64,000 bases of DNA from Ancylobacter tetraedralis (GTDB taxonomy: Bacteria; Pseudomonadota; Alphaproteobacteria; Rhizobiales; Xanthobacteraceae), in contig NZ_JACICD010000006.1 of assembly GCF_014195655.1 (NCBI RefSeq), forward strand, positions 288,908 to 352,907, read 5' to 3'. Of the stretch, positions 16,834-26,931 are shown in pieces. A program made the translations under genes and the position numbers. Position 1 is the first letter of the stretch; every line of letters begins with the position of its first letter. Below the pieces are notes generated by a model. The model worked only from the letters and a program-made list of their open reading frames with translations. It made no database searches and was not told where the DNA came from.

Positions 16834-18777
16834 TCACGAGGGCTGGCGGGAGGAGAGGAACATCGGGCCGCCATGCCTGCGCGGGAAGCCGTAGCCATGG
16901 ACCTCGACCAGATCGATATCGCTGGGGGAACCGGCAATGCCCTCGTCGAGAATCGCCTGTCCTTCCAGCGCCATGGCGTCGATGAGCCGCGCCACGATCC
17001 TGTCGGGGGCCAGCTCCAGGGGGGCGCCGACGAGGGGCGCGATCAGGCGTGCCGCATCCGGTGAAGGGATCGGCGTTCGGTTGCCGGGGGCATAGTCATA
17101 CCAGCCGCCGCCGCTCTTCTGGCCCTTGCGGCCGGCGCGCACGAGAAGGTCGCCCGGCGTTTCCGCTATCGCCTCGCCACGGGCGCGGGCGGCCTCGCGA
17201 TGCAGGAAGGAGATGTCGAGACCGGCCATGTCCTGCATCTCGAAGGGACCCATCGCATAGCCGAAGCCGCGCATGGCGGCGTCGATGGCTGAGGGGGCGA
17301 CACCGTCGCGCACCATCGCCTCTGCCTCGGCGCGATAGCGGCGCAGGATACGATTGCCGATGAACCCGTCGCAGATGCCCGAACGCACCGGCACCTTGCC
17401 CAGCCTGCGGGCTAGTTCGAAGCCGGTGGCCAGAACCTCGGGCCGGGTTTCGGGTATCGGCACGATTTCGAGCAGCTTCATCACCTGAGCGGGACTGAAG
17501 AAGTGCAGGCCGATGAACCGGTCGGGATGAGGCAGGCCCTCGGCGATCTGCCGCGGGTCGATATAGGAGGTGTTGGTGGCCAGAATGGCGTCCGGCCGGC
17601 AGACGCGTCCGAGCGTGGCGAAGACGTCGCGCTTGACGGCAAGATCTTCGAAGACGGCCTCGATGACGAGATCGCAGCCGGCCAGCGCCTCATAGCCTAC
17701 CGCGCCGGTGACGCCACGCATGCGCGCCTCGGCTTCCTCCTCGCTGAGGCTCGCCCTTTTGCGGGCGGCCTCGAAGATGGCCTTCAGCGCGGTGAGGCCG
17801 CGCTCCAGACTCTGTTCGTCGCGTTCGACCAGCACGACCGGGATGCCGGCATTGCGCAGCGCCGCGGCGATGCCGACGCCCATCGTTCCGCCCCCGATGA
17901 CACCGGCGCTCGCCAGCGGCAGCGCGGCGATGCCACGCAGGCCAGCCGGGCGCGGCGCGGCGCGTTCGGCGAAGAAGAGATAGCGCAGCGCCGCCGACTC
18001 GTCACTGGCGCGCAATTCCAGGAAGATCGCGCGCTCATTGGCTAATCCGGCCTCGAAGCCGTTCTCGGCACCGAAACGCAGCGCCTCGAGCGCCCGCAGC
18101 GGAGCGGAGGCACCGCGCGCGGCGCGGCCGATGCGCTGGGTGGCCTCCTCCCAAGCGGTTGCCGCGGGGGTGGCAAGCGGGCGACGCGAAGCGGGTTCCG
18201 GCAGCGGGCGGCTGAGCGCTTCCAGAGCGAACGCCTCCGCAGCGTCGACCAGCGGCTCCTGCACGAGACGATCGATGAAGCCGAGCTCGGCGGCGCGCGT
18301 GCCGTCCAGCGTCAGGTTTTCGGCCGCGACGCGGATCGCGGTCTCGATGCCGATCAGTCGCGGCAGGCGCTGCGTGCCGCCGGAGCCAGGGATGATGCCG
18401 AGATTGATCTCGGGCAGCGCGAACCTCGCCTCGGCCGTGGCAACCCGCCTATGGCAGCCGAGCGCCAGTTCGAGCCCACCGCCGAGCGCCGCGCCTCGCA
18501 CCGCCGCGATCCAGGGCTTGGCCGCGTTCTCGATCCGCTCGATCAGCGCAGGTAGCGAAGGCAGCTCCACCGGGCGGCCAAATTCGGTGATGTCGGCCCC
18601 GCCGACGAACAGCTTGCCGCCCCCTGTCAGCACGATGGCGCGGACGTGCTCATCGGCGTCCAGCGCCTCGACGAGGGCGAACAGCTGCGTGCGCACGGCG
18701 AGGCTGAGCGCGTTGACGGGGGGATTGTCGATGGTGACGACCGCAATCGGGCCGCGGTGTGTGACGGTGACGCTCAT
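16834..18777 (-). CDS. bifunctional enoyl-CoA hydratase/3-hydroxyacyl-CoA dehydrogenase (FadJ/FadB-like)
   Basis: A 647-residue fusion protein of beta-oxidation. The N-terminal crotonase domain (residues 1-190) shows [10 protein letters not shown] and the catalytic stretch [19 protein letters not shown]. The 3-hydroxyacyl-CoA dehydrogenase domain starts near residue 290 with [16 protein letters not shown] and continues with [32 protein letters not shown] and [11 protein letters not shown]. It hydrates a 2-enoyl-CoA and oxidises the product to a 3-oxoacyl-CoA, the substrate of the thiolase at 13890. It is shorter than FadB (about 715 residues), as many peroxisome-type MFE proteins are. It overlaps the CoA transferase gene by ATGA. 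Confidence 0.9.
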   Translation of the reverse strand: MSVTVTHRGPIAVVTIDNPPVNALSLAVRTQLFALVEALDADEHVRAIVLTGGGKLFVGGADITEFGRPVELPSLPALIERIENAAKPWIAAVRGAALGGGLELALGCHRRVATAEARFALPEINLGIIPGSGGTQRLPRLIGIETAIRVAAENLTLDGTRAAELGFIDRLVQEPLVDAAEAFALEALSRPLPEPASRRPLATPAATAWEEATQRIGRAARGASAPLRALEALRFGAENGFEAGLANERAIFLELRASDESAALRYLFFAERAAPRPAGLRGIAALPLASAGVIGGGTMGVGIAAALRNAGIPVVLVERDEQSLERGLTALKAIFEAARKRASLSEEEAEARMRGVTGAVGYEALAGCDLVIEAVFEDLAVKRDVFATLGRVCRPDAILATNTSYIDPRQIAEGLPHPDRFIGLHFFSPAQVMKLLEIVPIPETRPEVLATGFELARRLGKVPVRSGICDGFIGNRILRRYRAEAEAMVRDGVAPSAIDAAMRGFGYAMGPFEMQDMAGLDISFLHREAARARGEAIAETPGDLLVRAGRKGQKSGGGWYDYAPGNRTPIPSPDAARLIAPLVGAPLELAPDRIVARLIDAMALEGQAILDEGIAGSPSDIDLVEVHGYGFPRRHGGPMFLSSRQPS

Positions 18778-20030
18778 ACCGTTTCTCCGGCAGCCACGAG
18801 CGGGAGGGAAGAACCCAATGCGCGGCAGCCAACGACGCCCGAGGCAGCAAGGCTGTCGATGCGGGCATCGTCCAGCCCGAGAACATCGCGCAGCACGTGG
18901 CGCGTATCCTCGCCGAGCAGCGGCGGCGCCTTGGGCTTGTACTCGCGCTGGGCGGCGATGCCATGCGCGGCACGGATGAGCGAGATCGGGCCGAGTTCGG
19001 CATGTTCCAGCTGCTGGACGACACCACGCTCCACCACGCTCGGGCTGCGCAGCGCTTCCGCCACCGTCTTCACCTGTCCGGCCGGCACGCTCGCCTTGTG
19101 GCAGCTCTCGATCCAGTAGTCGCAGGTGTTTTCGCGCATGATCTCCGCCAGCATCGGCAGAAGCACCTCGCGGTGCAGCGCCCGCTGGTGCGAGGAGACG
19201 AAGCGCGGATCCCGGGCAAGCTCGGGCCGGCCGATCACCTGCTCGCAGAAATCGATGAACATGCGGTCATTGCCCACCGCGAGCGCAAACACGCCGTCGG
19301 CAGTCTCAAACACCTGATAGGGCACTACGGTGGGATGGGCATTCCCATAGCGCATCGGCTGGACCCCGGCGTTCAGGTAGCCCGTGCCGACATTGATCAG
19401 CATGTTCAGCGTCGAATCGAGCAGGGCGACGTCGATATATTGTCCGAGCTTGGTCTCGCGCCGCTGGTAGAGTGCGGCGAGCACCGACTGCGTGGCGATC
19501 ATGCCGGCGACGATATCGGTGAAGGCGACCCCGAGACGGCTGGGGGGGCCATCTTCCTGGCCGGTGATCGACATCAGGCCGCTTTCCGCCTGCATGATGA
19601 AATCATAGCCGGGCCGCTCCCGCTCGGGCCCAGACTGGCCGTAACCGGAAATCGAGCAATAGACGACGCCGGGGTTGATCTTGCGGATGTCCTCGTAGCC
19701 GATGCCCAGCCGGTCCACCGTGCCGGCGCGGAAATTCTCGACGATCACATCGGCCTTCGCCGCCAGATCGAGCACGATCTGGCGTCCCTCGGGCGCCTTG
19801 AGGTCGAGCGCGATGCTGTGCTTGCCGCGATTGGCGCAGAGATAATAGGTGCTGACGCCCTTGTAGTTCGGCACGGACCAGGCGCGGGTGTCGTCGCCGC
19901 CCTTGATGTTCTCGATCTTCCAGACCTCGGCGCCCAGATCGGCGAGGCTCATGGTGGTCCATGGCCCGGCCAGCACGCGGGTCAGGTCCAGCACGCGGAT
20001 GCCCCGCAGCGGCAGTCCTTGTTCAGTCAT
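18774..20030 (-). CDS. CaiB/BaiF family (family III) CoA transferase
   Basis: A 418-residue family III CoA transferase, which moves CoA from one carboxylic acid to another through an aspartyl-CoA intermediate. The N-terminus [20 protein letters not shown], the CoA-site region [32 protein letters not shown] and the [20 protein letters not shown] block with [11 protein letters not shown] are typical. The ATG at 20030 precedes the first conserved block. It overlaps the FadJ-like gene by 4 nt (ATGA), so the two are translated together. It probably activates the acid that the cluster degrades; the acid is unknown. Confidence 0.88.
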   Translation of the reverse strand: MTEQGLPLRGIRVLDLTRVLAGPWTTMSLADLGAEVWKIENIKGGDDTRAWSVPNYKGVSTYYLCANRGKHSIALDLKAPEGRQIVLDLAAKADVIVENFRAGTVDRLGIGYEDIRKINPGVVYCSISGYGQSGPERERPGYDFIMQAESGLMSITGQEDGPPSRLGVAFTDIVAGMIATQSVLAALYQRRETKLGQYIDVALLDSTLNMLINVGTGYLNAGVQPMRYGNAHPTVVPYQVFETADGVFALAVGNDRMFIDFCEQVIGRPELARDPRFVSSHQRALHREVLLPMLAEIMRENTCDYWIESCHKASVPAGQVKTVAEALRSPSVVERGVVQQLEHAELGPISLIRAAHGIAAQREYKPKAPPLLGEDTRHVLRDVLGLDDARIDSLAASGVVGCRALGSSLPLVAAGETV

Positions 20031-20050
20031 GTTGTCCTCCCTGCTCCGCG

Positions 20051-21058
20051 TCAGGCGCGGGGCGACAAACCGGGGTCGAGTGCGGTGGGGAAATGGCAGG
20101 CGATCGCATGGCCTTCGCCGCGTTCGGCGAGGAGCGGTTCCTGCGCGGCGCAGATCGGCTGCGCCATCGGGCAACGGGTGCGAAAGCGACAACCCGAGGG
20201 CGGGTTGAGCGGGCTTGGAAGATCGCCCTTCAGCACGATGCGCGAGCGCGAGCGCTCCAGCTTCGGGTTGGCCAACGGCACCGCCGACATCAGCGCCTGC
20301 GTGTAGGGATGCAAAGGCGCGCCATAGAGCTGCGCCTTGGGTGCGATCTCGACGATCTTGCCCAGATACATCACGGCGACCCGGTGCGAGATGTGCTGCA
20401 CCACCGACAGGTCATGGGCGATGAACACGAAGGCGGTGCCCATGTCGCGCTGGATGTCCTTGAGCAGATTGAGCACGCCCGCCTGCACGGACACGTCGAG
20501 CGCGGAAACAGGCTCGTCCAGCACCAGCAGTTCCGGCTTGAGCGCGAGGGCACGGGCGATGACCACGCGCTGGCGTTGGCCGCCGGAAAGTTCATGCGGG
20601 TAGCGTTGCCCGTGCTCGGGATTCAGCCGTACGAGATCCAGCATTTCCGCCACGCGCTCCTTACGCTGGGTGGCGTTCAGGTCGCTGATGCGCAGCGGTT
20701 CGGCGATGTTCTCGGACACCCGCATCCGCGGGTGGAGCGAGGCATAGGGGTCCTGGAAGACAAGCTGGATCTTGCGCCGCAGTCGCCGCATGTCGGCAGC
20801 GTTGGCCAGATTGATGTCGTGGCCGTGGAAGAGCGTCTCGCCGCTGGTGGGCTCGATCAGCCTTAGGATGCACCGGCCGAGGGTGGACTTGCCGCAACCG
20901 GACTCGCCGACGAGGCCGAGTGTCTCGCTGGCATTGACGTCGAACGACACGCCCGCCACCGCATTGACCTGCGCGATCTCGCGCTCGATCAGGAGGCCGC
21001 CCTTGACCGGGAAGCGCTTCGTCAGGTCGCGGACGGAGAGAATGACCTGCGGCATCAT
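20051..21058 (-). CDS. oligopeptide/dipeptide-type ABC transporter ATP-binding protein (DppF-like)
   Basis: A 335-residue ATPase of the Opp/Dpp importer family. Walker A is [15 protein letters not shown], the ABC signature is [16 protein letters not shown], and Walker B is [14 protein letters not shown]. The C-terminal Opp-type cysteine-rich extension, including [17 protein letters not shown], suggests an iron-sulfur-binding tail. It overlaps the DppD-like gene by 4 nt and forms the end of a four-gene B-C-D-F operon. Such importers take up peptides but also many amines, glycosides and opine-like compounds. Confidence 0.92.
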   Translation of the reverse strand: MMPQVILSVRDLTKRFPVKGGLLIEREIAQVNAVAGVSFDVNASETLGLVGESGCGKSTLGRCILRLIEPTSGETLFHGHDINLANAADMRRLRRKIQLVFQDPYASLHPRMRVSENIAEPLRISDLNATQRKERVAEMLDLVRLNPEHGQRYPHELSGGQRQRVVIARALALKPELLVLDEPVSALDVSVQAGVLNLLKDIQRDMGTAFVFIAHDLSVVQHISHRVAVMYLGKIVEIAPKAQLYGAPLHPYTQALMSAVPLANPKLERSRSRIVLKGDLPSPLNPPSGCRFRTRCPMAQPICAAQEPLLAERGEGHAIACHFPTALDPGLSPRA

Positions 21059-22053
21059 GCAGCGCCCTCGGCTGGAATGTCGGCGAAGTGGCAGGACGCG
21101 CTATGGCCTTCATAGGTCCGCAGCACCGGCGCCGCGGTCCGGCAGATCGGCTGGACCTGCGGGCAGCGCGGATGGAAGGCGCAGCCGCCCGGCAGCCTGC
21201 CCAGCGGCGGCGGCGCCCCCTCAATCGAAAAGAGCCGGTCCTTTTCCTCGCTCATGTCGGGGATGGAGGCGATGAGGCCGCGCGTATAGGGATGGCTCGG
21301 GCGCTCGAAGAGATCGTCGATGCCCGCCTGCTCCACCACCTCCCCCGAATAGACCACGGCGACCCGGTCCGCATGACCGGCAAGCACGCCGAGGTCATGG
21401 GTTATGAGGATCAGGCCGAGGTTCAGCCGCTTCTTGAGATCGCCCAGAACGTCCATGATCTGGGCCTGGACGGTCACGTCGAGCGCAGTGGTGGGCTCGT
21501 CGGCGATCAGCAGGTCCGGGTCGTTCGCGACGGCCATCGCGATCATCACGCGCTGGCGCATCCCCCCCGAGAACTCGTGAGGGAACTGGTGGATGCGGCG
21601 GTCGGGTTGCGAGATGGCGACGAGGGCCAGCAGTTCCACCGCCCGATCGAGCGCGGCCTTCTTCGACACCGCCGAATTGTGCAGAAGGATGGTTTCGGCG
21701 ATCTGGGCACCGACGGTCATGACCGGGTTGAGCGATGAAAGCGGGTCCTGAAAGATCATGCCGATGCGGGAGCCGCGAAGCGTACGCAGTTCGCGCCGGG
21801 GCATTCCCACGAGTTCGCGGCCTCTGAATTTCGCCGAGCCGCGGACCTGTGCCGTCTTTGCCTGCAGACCGAGCGCCGCCAGCATTCCGACCGATTTGCC
21901 CGAGCCGGATTCGCCGACGATGCCCAGCACCTCGCCATGATCGACATGGAGATTGATGCCACGCACTGCCTCGAACTGATGGCCGTGACGACCAAAGGAG
22001 ACACGCAGGTCTTGCACGGAGAACAGCGGTTCCTGCCGCATGTCGCGCCTCAT
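21055..22053 (-). CDS. oligopeptide/dipeptide-type ABC transporter ATP-binding protein (DppD-like)
   Basis: A 332-residue Opp/Dpp ATPase. Walker A is [14 protein letters not shown], the signature is [15 protein letters not shown], and Walker B is [14 protein letters not shown]. The C-terminal Opp extension has [20 protein letters not shown] with paired cysteines. An in-frame ATG at 22041 is an alternative start. It overlaps both neighbours by 4 nt, which indicates translational coupling within the transporter operon. Confidence 0.92.
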   Translation of the reverse strand: MRRDMRQEPLFSVQDLRVSFGRHGHQFEAVRGINLHVDHGEVLGIVGESGSGKSVGMLAALGLQAKTAQVRGSAKFRGRELVGMPRRELRTLRGSRIGMIFQDPLSSLNPVMTVGAQIAETILLHNSAVSKKAALDRAVELLALVAISQPDRRIHQFPHEFSGGMRQRVMIAMAVANDPDLLIADEPTTALDVTVQAQIMDVLGDLKKRLNLGLILITHDLGVLAGHADRVAVVYSGEVVEQAGIDDLFERPSHPYTRGLIASIPDMSEEKDRLFSIEGAPPPLGRLPGGCAFHPRCPQVQPICRTAAPVLRTYEGHSASCHFADIPAEGAA

Positions 22054-22886
22054 TTGGACTTCGGATCAAAATAGTCGTGCAGCCCGTCACCGACGAAATT
22101 GAAGCCGAGCACGATGGTCAGGATGGCAAGACCCGGTCCCAATGCGACCCACCACGAATAGAACTGGGCGGCGCCGTCGGAGATCATCGACCCCCATTCC
22201 GGTGTGGGCGGCGCGGCGCCAAGACCGATGAAGCTCAGCGAGGCGGCGAGCAGGATCACCTGGCCGAGATCCATGGTGGCGCTGATGAGAACGGGGGTCC
22301 AGCAGAGCGGCAGGATGTGCTTCAGCAGCACGCGCGGCCTGCTGGCGCCGGCGGCGATGGCCGCCTCGACATGTTCGCGCTCGCGGACTTCCAGCACCTG
22401 CGCGCGCATCAGCCGAGCATAGACCGGCCACCAGACGATGACCATGGCGATGGCCGCGTTTTCGAGGCCGGGCCCGAGCGAGGCCGCGACCGCCATGGCG
22501 AGCAGCATCGGCGGGAAGGACAGCGTCACGTCCACCAGCCGCATGATGGCGGCCCCGCCAAGGCCGCCGATAAAGCCCGATATGGCGCCCAGCAGCGCGC
22601 CGATAGCGACGGACAGCGCCACCACGATCACAGCGATAGGCAGCGAATGGCGCGCGCCATGCAGCGTGCGGCTGAGCACATCGCGCCCCAGCGCATCAGT
22701 CCCGAGCCAGTGCTGCCAGCTCGGCGCCTGCAGGCGGCGTCCGACCATGTCGATCGGATCATAAGACGACATGACCGGCGCGAGGAACGTCACGACCAGC
22801 CAGAACAGGACGATCGCGATGCCGACGGCGAGCGGCAGCGAGATCCAGCCGACCCGTCGGAACGAGGAAAATGAGAGCGCGCTCAT
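22050..22886 (-). CDS. ABC transporter permease (DppC-like)
   Basis: A membrane permease of about 278 residues from the DppC family. An N-terminal transmembrane helix (LPLAVGIAIVLFWLVVTFLA) is followed by the periplasmic motif GTDALGRDVLSRTLHGAR and a BPD-transport inner-membrane domain with the EAA loop HVEAAIAAGASRPRVLLKHI. The ATG at 22886, 4 nt after the DppB stop, was chosen; an upstream ATG at 22925 would overlap dppB. It pairs with the DppB-like permease. Confidence 0.9.
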   Translation of the reverse strand: MSALSFSSFRRVGWISLPLAVGIAIVLFWLVVTFLAPVMSSYDPIDMVGRRLQAPSWQHWLGTDALGRDVLSRTLHGARHSLPIAVIVVALSVAIGALLGAISGFIGGLGGAAIMRLVDVTLSFPPMLLAMAVAASLGPGLENAAIAMVIVWWPVYARLMRAQVLEVREREHVEAAIAAGASRPRVLLKHILPLCWTPVLISATMDLGQVILLAASLSFIGLGAAPPTPEWGSMISDGAAQFYSWWVALGPGLAILTIVLGFNFVGDGLHDYFDPKSK

Positions 22887-22890
22887 GTCT

Positions 22891-23904
22891 CTACCCCAGC
22901 CGGACGCGTGGGTTGGCGATGACATAGGCGACGTCGGTGAGCAGATTGGTCACCAGAAAGACGATGCCGCCGACGATGGTCACGCCGATGATCGCGGGGA
23001 AGTCGAGGCCGCGCGCGGCATCCACCGCATAGGACCCCATGCCCGGCCACGAGAAGATGGTTTCGGTGAGGACCGCGCCCGTCAGCAGATAGGCGAAGGA
23101 ATAGCCGATGACGGTGAGGGTCGGCACGAGCGTGTTGCGAAGCGCGTGGCGGATGACGACCCGGAATTCACCGGCCCCCTTGGAGCGCGCGGTGAGGATG
23201 AATTCGCGGTCGAGCACTTCGAGCATGTTGGCCCGCACCAGACGGGAGATGGTGCCGGCAACCGCCCAGCCCAGCACGAAGGCGGGCAGGATCAAGTGCC
23301 ACACCGCGTCGATGAAGAGCTTGACGTTTCCAGCCAGCAGCGTGTCGATGGTCATGAAGCCAGTAATTCTCGGCGGCAACGCCGCGCGGGGGTCCAGCCG
23401 TCCGGGTCCGGGCAGGATGCCCAGCTTGACCGAAAACACATAGAGCAGCGCAAGGCCTAGCCAGAAGACGGGGACCGACGAGCCGATGAGCGCGAAGAAG
23501 CGGGCCAGATGATCGGTCGGGGTGTTGCGGAAATAGGCCGCCAGCACGCCGAGCGCGATGCCGATAGTCGAGCCCACTAGCATGGCCGCGATCACCAGCT
23601 CCATCGTCGCGGGGAGGCGAAAGAGAACATCCTGCGCCACCGGCCGGCGCGTGATGAACGAGGTGCCCATGTCACCGGTCAGGAGATTGCGGACATAGAT
23701 CACGTAGCGTTCGGGCAGGCTTCGATCGAGCCCCCAGCGAGCCTTCGCGGCGGCGACGGCCTCCGGGTCGTTCATCTGGCGGTCGGACACGATCGCCGCC
23801 AGCGGGTCGCCCTTTGTCACCGTCGTCAGCAGAAAGGCGAGGGTGACGATGCCCAGCACCAAGAACGGCATCGCGATGAGGCGTCGCAGTATGTAGCGTG
23901 TCAA
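22891..23904 (-). CDS. ABC transporter permease (DppB-like)
   Basis: A 337-residue permease of the DppB family. It starts TRYILRRLIAMPFLVLGI and has the family's GDPLAAIV loop, WGLDRSLPERYVIYVRNLL, GDMGTSF and the EAA region FILTARSKGAGEFRVVIRHA. A TTG start at 23904 is proposed, since no ATG or GTG lies in frame near the conserved N-terminus and a GAGGGG ribosome binding site sits upstream. It is the first gene of the transporter operon, divergent from the IclR gene, with operator copy 2 between. A solute-binding protein of the same family is encoded at 31717. Confidence 0.88.
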   Translation of the reverse strand: MTRYILRRLIAMPFLVLGIVTLAFLLTTVTKGDPLAAIVSDRQMNDPEAVAAAKARWGLDRSLPERYVIYVRNLLTGDMGTSFITRRPVAQDVLFRLPATMELVIAAMLVGSTIGIALGVLAAYFRNTPTDHLARFFALIGSSVPVFWLGLALLYVFSVKLGILPGPGRLDPRAALPPRITGFMTIDTLLAGNVKLFIDAVWHLILPAFVLGWAVAGTISRLVRANMLEVLDREFILTARSKGAGEFRVVIRHALRNTLVPTLTVIGYSFAYLLTGAVLTETIFSWPGMGSYAVDAARGLDFPAIIGVTIVGGIVFLVTNLLTDVAYVIANPRVRLG

Positions 23905-24005
23905 GAATACGTCCCCTCTGCAGGATGCCGGTTCCTTGGGCTCGAATGGGCGTGCGGTCGCTGCAACGTCATTATTGACAACAGGCGGAGCGAACGTCAA
24001 CGTAA

Positions 24006-24034
24006 ATGAAATTATATTCCATTTGTGATGGAAT
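24006..24034. promoter_or_regulatory. 17-bp palindromic operator (IclR-type), copy 2, with overlapping dyad
   Basis: ATGAAA-TTATA-TTCCAT (24006-24022) matches the consensus ATGGAA-N5-TTCCAT with one change. A second dyad, ATTCCA-N7-TGGAAT (24016-24034), overlaps it. The site lies between the divergent dppB-like gene and the iclR gene, so it could serve both autoregulation and control of the transporter. Two further copies occur at other promoters of the cluster. Confidence 0.62.
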
Positions 24035-24087
24035 GACAGGCCGGGAGGTGCTTTGATCGGCGCGTCCTGGAGAGAGAGACGGACAGA

Positions 24088-24942
24088 ATGCGCAAGCGAA
24101 CCAAGCCGGTTGATGGCAGCGATGTTGCGGAGGGCAGCAATCCGGCGGCCTCGCTCACGCGCGGGCTGGAAATACTGCGCGCGTTCACGGCCGATGTCGG
24201 CACGCTCGGCAACCAGGATCTGCTGGAGCGGACGGGTCTGCCCAAGGCGACAGTGTCGCGCCTGACCGCCACGCTCGTGAATCTGGGCTATCTGAACTAT
24301 GACGAGACGCTGGGCCGCTACAGCATAGGTCCGGCGACCGTGTCGCTGGGCTATTCCGCGCTGAGCTCCAATCCCGTGATCCACATGGCGCGCCCGCTCA
24401 TGCAGGAGCTGGCCGACAGGACCGGCGCGGCGGTGGCCCTAGGTACGCGAGACGGGCTGGAGATGGTCTACCTCGCCAATTGCCGCTCAATGTCGCCGGT
24501 CACGCTGCGGCTGAACATCGGCTCCAGGGTGCCGATCTGCCGCACGGCGATGGGCCTCGCCTATCTCGCCGAGATGAAGCTACCCATTCGCGCCTCCGTG
24601 CTGGAGCAGGTGCTCGCGGGCGAAAAGGACCAGGCCGCGCTTGTCACGCTCGTCGACAAGGCGGTCCGGGACTATGAGCGCGATGGCTTCGTCAGCGTCT
24701 TCGGCACTTGGCACAGCTACATAAACGCGGTCGGCGTCGCGTTCCGGCCGACGGATGGCTCGCCGCTCGTGGCGCTGACCTGCGGCGGCATCGTCGATCT
24801 TCTGCCGCAGAAACTGTGCCGTGAGATGGTCGGCCCCGAACTCGTGCGCCTGACGCAGCGCCTGCGCGCCCGGCTCGCCGGCCAACCCGATACGACGCCC
24901 ATCCCGCTCGGCCTGCCCGACTGGAAGACTTCCGCGGAATAA
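24088..24942 (+). CDS. IclR-family transcriptional regulator of the catabolic cluster
   Basis: A 284-residue IclR regulator. The winged helix-turn-helix (about residues 18-85) includes SLTRGLEILRAFT and LLERTGLPKATVSRLTATLV. The effector domain follows, with YSIGPATVSLGYSALSS, RTGAAVALGTRDGLEMVYL and VPICRTAMGLAYLAEM. It is transcribed toward the E2-like gene (24-nt gap) and away from the dpp-like operon. A palindrome at its promoter recurs upstream of the thiolase and between the acyl-CoA dehydrogenase and E1 genes, so it is the natural candidate for a cluster-wide regulator. The effector is unknown. Confidence 0.9.
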   Translation: MRKRTKPVDGSDVAEGSNPAASLTRGLEILRAFTADVGTLGNQDLLERTGLPKATVSRLTATLVNLGYLNYDETLGRYSIGPATVSLGYSALSSNPVIHMARPLMQELADRTGAAVALGTRDGLEMVYLANCRSMSPVTLRLNIGSRVPICRTAMGLAYLAEMKLPIRASVLEQVLAGEKDQAALVTLVDKAVRDYERDGFVSVFGTWHSYINAVGVAFRPTDGSPLVALTCGGIVDLLPQKLCREMVGPELVRLTQRLRARLAGQPDTTPIPLGLPDWKTSAE

Positions 24943-24965
24943 GCTTCGCCCCTGAAGGACCCGCC

Positions 24966-26261
24966 ATGCCGATTAATGTGATTTTTCCCAAGGTCAGCCT
25001 CGAAATGGCCAGCGGCAGCGTCTCGCGCTGGCATGTCAGGGAAGGCGACACGGTCGTTCAGGGACAGGTTCTGTTCGAGATCGACAACGACAAGGCCGCC
25101 GTGGAGGTGGAATCGCCGGGCTCGGGGATCATCCGCCATCTGGTCGGCAGCGATGTCGAGGTCGAGGTGGGTGCGGAAGTCGCCCGCATCCTTGCGCCTG
25201 ACGAGGCGGTCGCCGATGCCGCGCCGGCGGCAATGCCGGTCGTGCAATCTGCTGTGCCGGCCACGGCCGAACAGAAAGTGGCGGCGGCACGCGGGACATC
25301 GCGGCGCGCCATGCCCAACCCGACGCCGCTGGCACGCCGCCTGGCCCGCGAGTACGGGGTTTCGATCGAGGGGCTGAAGGGCACCGGCCCTCGCAGCCGC
25401 GTGCAGAAGAAGGACGTTCTGGCCGGGCTTGCCCAGCCGGCCACCGCGCGCGCGGCGGCTTCTGTCGCTGAAGGCCCGTTCGCGCCGGCTGTGGCGGGAT
25501 CCCAGTTGCTCAACGCGGTCTGGCTTCGCCGGGGGGACGGCCTTCCCGTCGTCCTGCTGCACGGTTTCAGCGGCGACCTGAACAACTGGCGCGGCCTGTT
25601 TGCTGGCGGCCGCAGCGCATTCCCCGCGCTGGCGCTGGATCTGCCGGCGCATGGCCAGTCGCCGCGCGGCGTGCCTGATGATCTCGACGACATGGCCGAA
25701 TTGGTCGAGGCGACGCTGGCCGCCCAGAACATCGGCCCTATGATCCTGGCCGGACATTCCCTCGGCGGCGCGCTGGCGGCGCGCGTGGCGCGGCGGGCGC
25801 AGGCCGATATTCGTGGCCTTTGCCTTTTCGCGCCCGCGGGGCTGGGCCCGCAGATCAATGCCCCCTTCACCGAGGGCGTCGTGAGGGCGCGCAGCGCCGA
25901 GAGCGTGCGGCCCTGGCTGGAACTGCTGGTTCACGACCCGGCGACGATTTCCGACGCCTTCGTGCGGGCGGTCGTGCAGCAGCGCAAAGATGAGGATCTG
26001 ACGGCGGCGATAGCGGGTTTCGCCAACCGCTTCTTCCCCGATGGCACGCAGAGCTTCTCCGTGGCCGCCGACCTCGCGAAGCTGCCGCAGATCGTGCGGG
26101 TCGTGTTCGGGCGGCAGGACCGGGTGCTGCCCTTCGCCTCCACGCGCGGCCTGCCCGACAATGTCGCGCTGCATGCCTTCGACGCCTGCGGGCACATGCC
26201 TCATCTGGAAAAGCCGGAGCTGGCGCTGCGCATCCTCAGCGAGGTCTGGCGCAGCGCCTGA
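24966..26261 (+). CDS. acoC: lipoyl-domain E2-like protein with alpha/beta-hydrolase acyltransferase domain (AcoC-like)
   Basis: A 431-residue protein with three modules. A lipoyl domain (residues 1-80) carries the attachment lysine K43 in EIDNDKAAVEVES. A peripheral-subunit-binding domain lies around 118-153 (PNPTPLARRLAREYGVSIEG). An alpha/beta hydrolase domain follows, with VLLHGFSGDLNNW, the nucleophile elbow LAGHSLGGALAAR and ACGHMPHLEKPE with the catalytic histidine. This arrangement is that of acetoin dehydrogenase E2 (AcoC), where a hydrolase fold replaces the usual catalytic domain. It should work with the fused E1 encoded at 29496. No E3 gene is in view. Confidence 0.88.
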   Translation: MPINVIFPKVSLEMASGSVSRWHVREGDTVVQGQVLFEIDNDKAAVEVESPGSGIIRHLVGSDVEVEVGAEVARILAPDEAVADAAPAAMPVVQSAVPATAEQKVAAARGTSRRAMPNPTPLARRLAREYGVSIEGLKGTGPRSRVQKKDVLAGLAQPATARAAASVAEGPFAPAVAGSQLLNAVWLRRGDGLPVVLLHGFSGDLNNWRGLFAGGRSAFPALALDLPAHGQSPRGVPDDLDDMAELVEATLAAQNIGPMILAGHSLGGALAARVARRAQADIRGLCLFAPAGLGPQINAPFTEGVVRARSAESVRPWLELLVHDPATISDAFVRAVVQQRKDEDLTAAIAGFANRFFPDGTQSFSVAADLAKLPQIVRVVFGRQDRVLPFASTRGLPDNVALHAFDACGHMPHLEKPELALRILSEVWRSA

Positions 26262-26275
26262 GCGCCGGGAACCGC

Positions 26276-26914
26276 CTACTGCTGCCCGTAGCTGCCGTAG
26301 CGGCCGTGAACCTCGACCAGTTCCTCCGGCGTCAGCAGGACCGGCTCGCCGCCCGCGCACGCCAGAAGATACTGACGCGCGAGCATTTCGAGCTTCTCAG
26401 CGCGCATCAGTGCCGTGGTCAGGTCGGCCCCCGTGGTGACGATGCCGTGGCTCGCCATGAGGCAGGCGGAGTAGGTCGTGCCCATGACCGCGATCACAGT
26501 TTCGGCGAGGGCCGGGGTGCCGAAGCAGGCGTAGGGCGCGCAGGGGACGATATCTCCGCCAAAGCTGGCGATCATGTAGTGAAACGGCGGCATGGGGCGC
26601 CGGAGCGCGGCGAGAGCCACGCAGTTGTCGGGATGGGCATGAACGACGGCCCCGGCCGAGGTCGTCTGGTAGAGCCGGGCATGGATCGCCCATTCCGAAG
26701 ACGGCTTCCAGCGGCCCTGCCAGTTGCCGGCAAAATCCATCTCGACAATCTGCTCCGGGTCGAGCGCGTGCGGGGGGATGCCGGTAGGCGTAATCAGCAT
26801 ACCTTCGCCGTGACGCAGACTCAGATTACCCGCCGTGCCACTGTTGAGCCTCAACTCGACGCTCTTCAACGTGGCGTCCACCAGGGCGACGCGCGGGTCG
26901 GAGAAGGTCGACAT
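26276..26914 (-). CDS. otnC: class II aldolase/adducin family protein (OtnC-like)
   Basis: A 212-residue class II aldolase-family enzyme. Zinc-binding histidines are in AVVHAHPDN and MASHGIVT, the phosphate-binding stretch is NSGTAGNLSLRHGEGMLITP, and a glutamate lies in KPSSEWAIH. With the DUF1537 kinase encoded just upstream it matches the OtnK/OtnC pair, in which a 3-oxo-tetronate is phosphorylated and then decarboxylated to a triose phosphate. The ATG at 26914 gives the family N-terminus; further upstream the frame is antisense to the kinase. Confidence 0.82.
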   Translation of the reverse strand: MSTFSDPRVALVDATLKSVELRLNSGTAGNLSLRHGEGMLITPTGIPPHALDPEQIVEMDFAGNWQGRWKPSSEWAIHARLYQTTSAGAVVHAHPDNCVALAALRRPMPPFHYMIASFGGDIVPCAPYACFGTPALAETVIAVMGTTYSACLMASHGIVTTGADLTTALMRAEKLEMLARQYLLACAGGEPVLLTPEELVEVHGRYGSYGQQ

Positions 26915-26931
26915 GGGGAGAACTCCTTGGC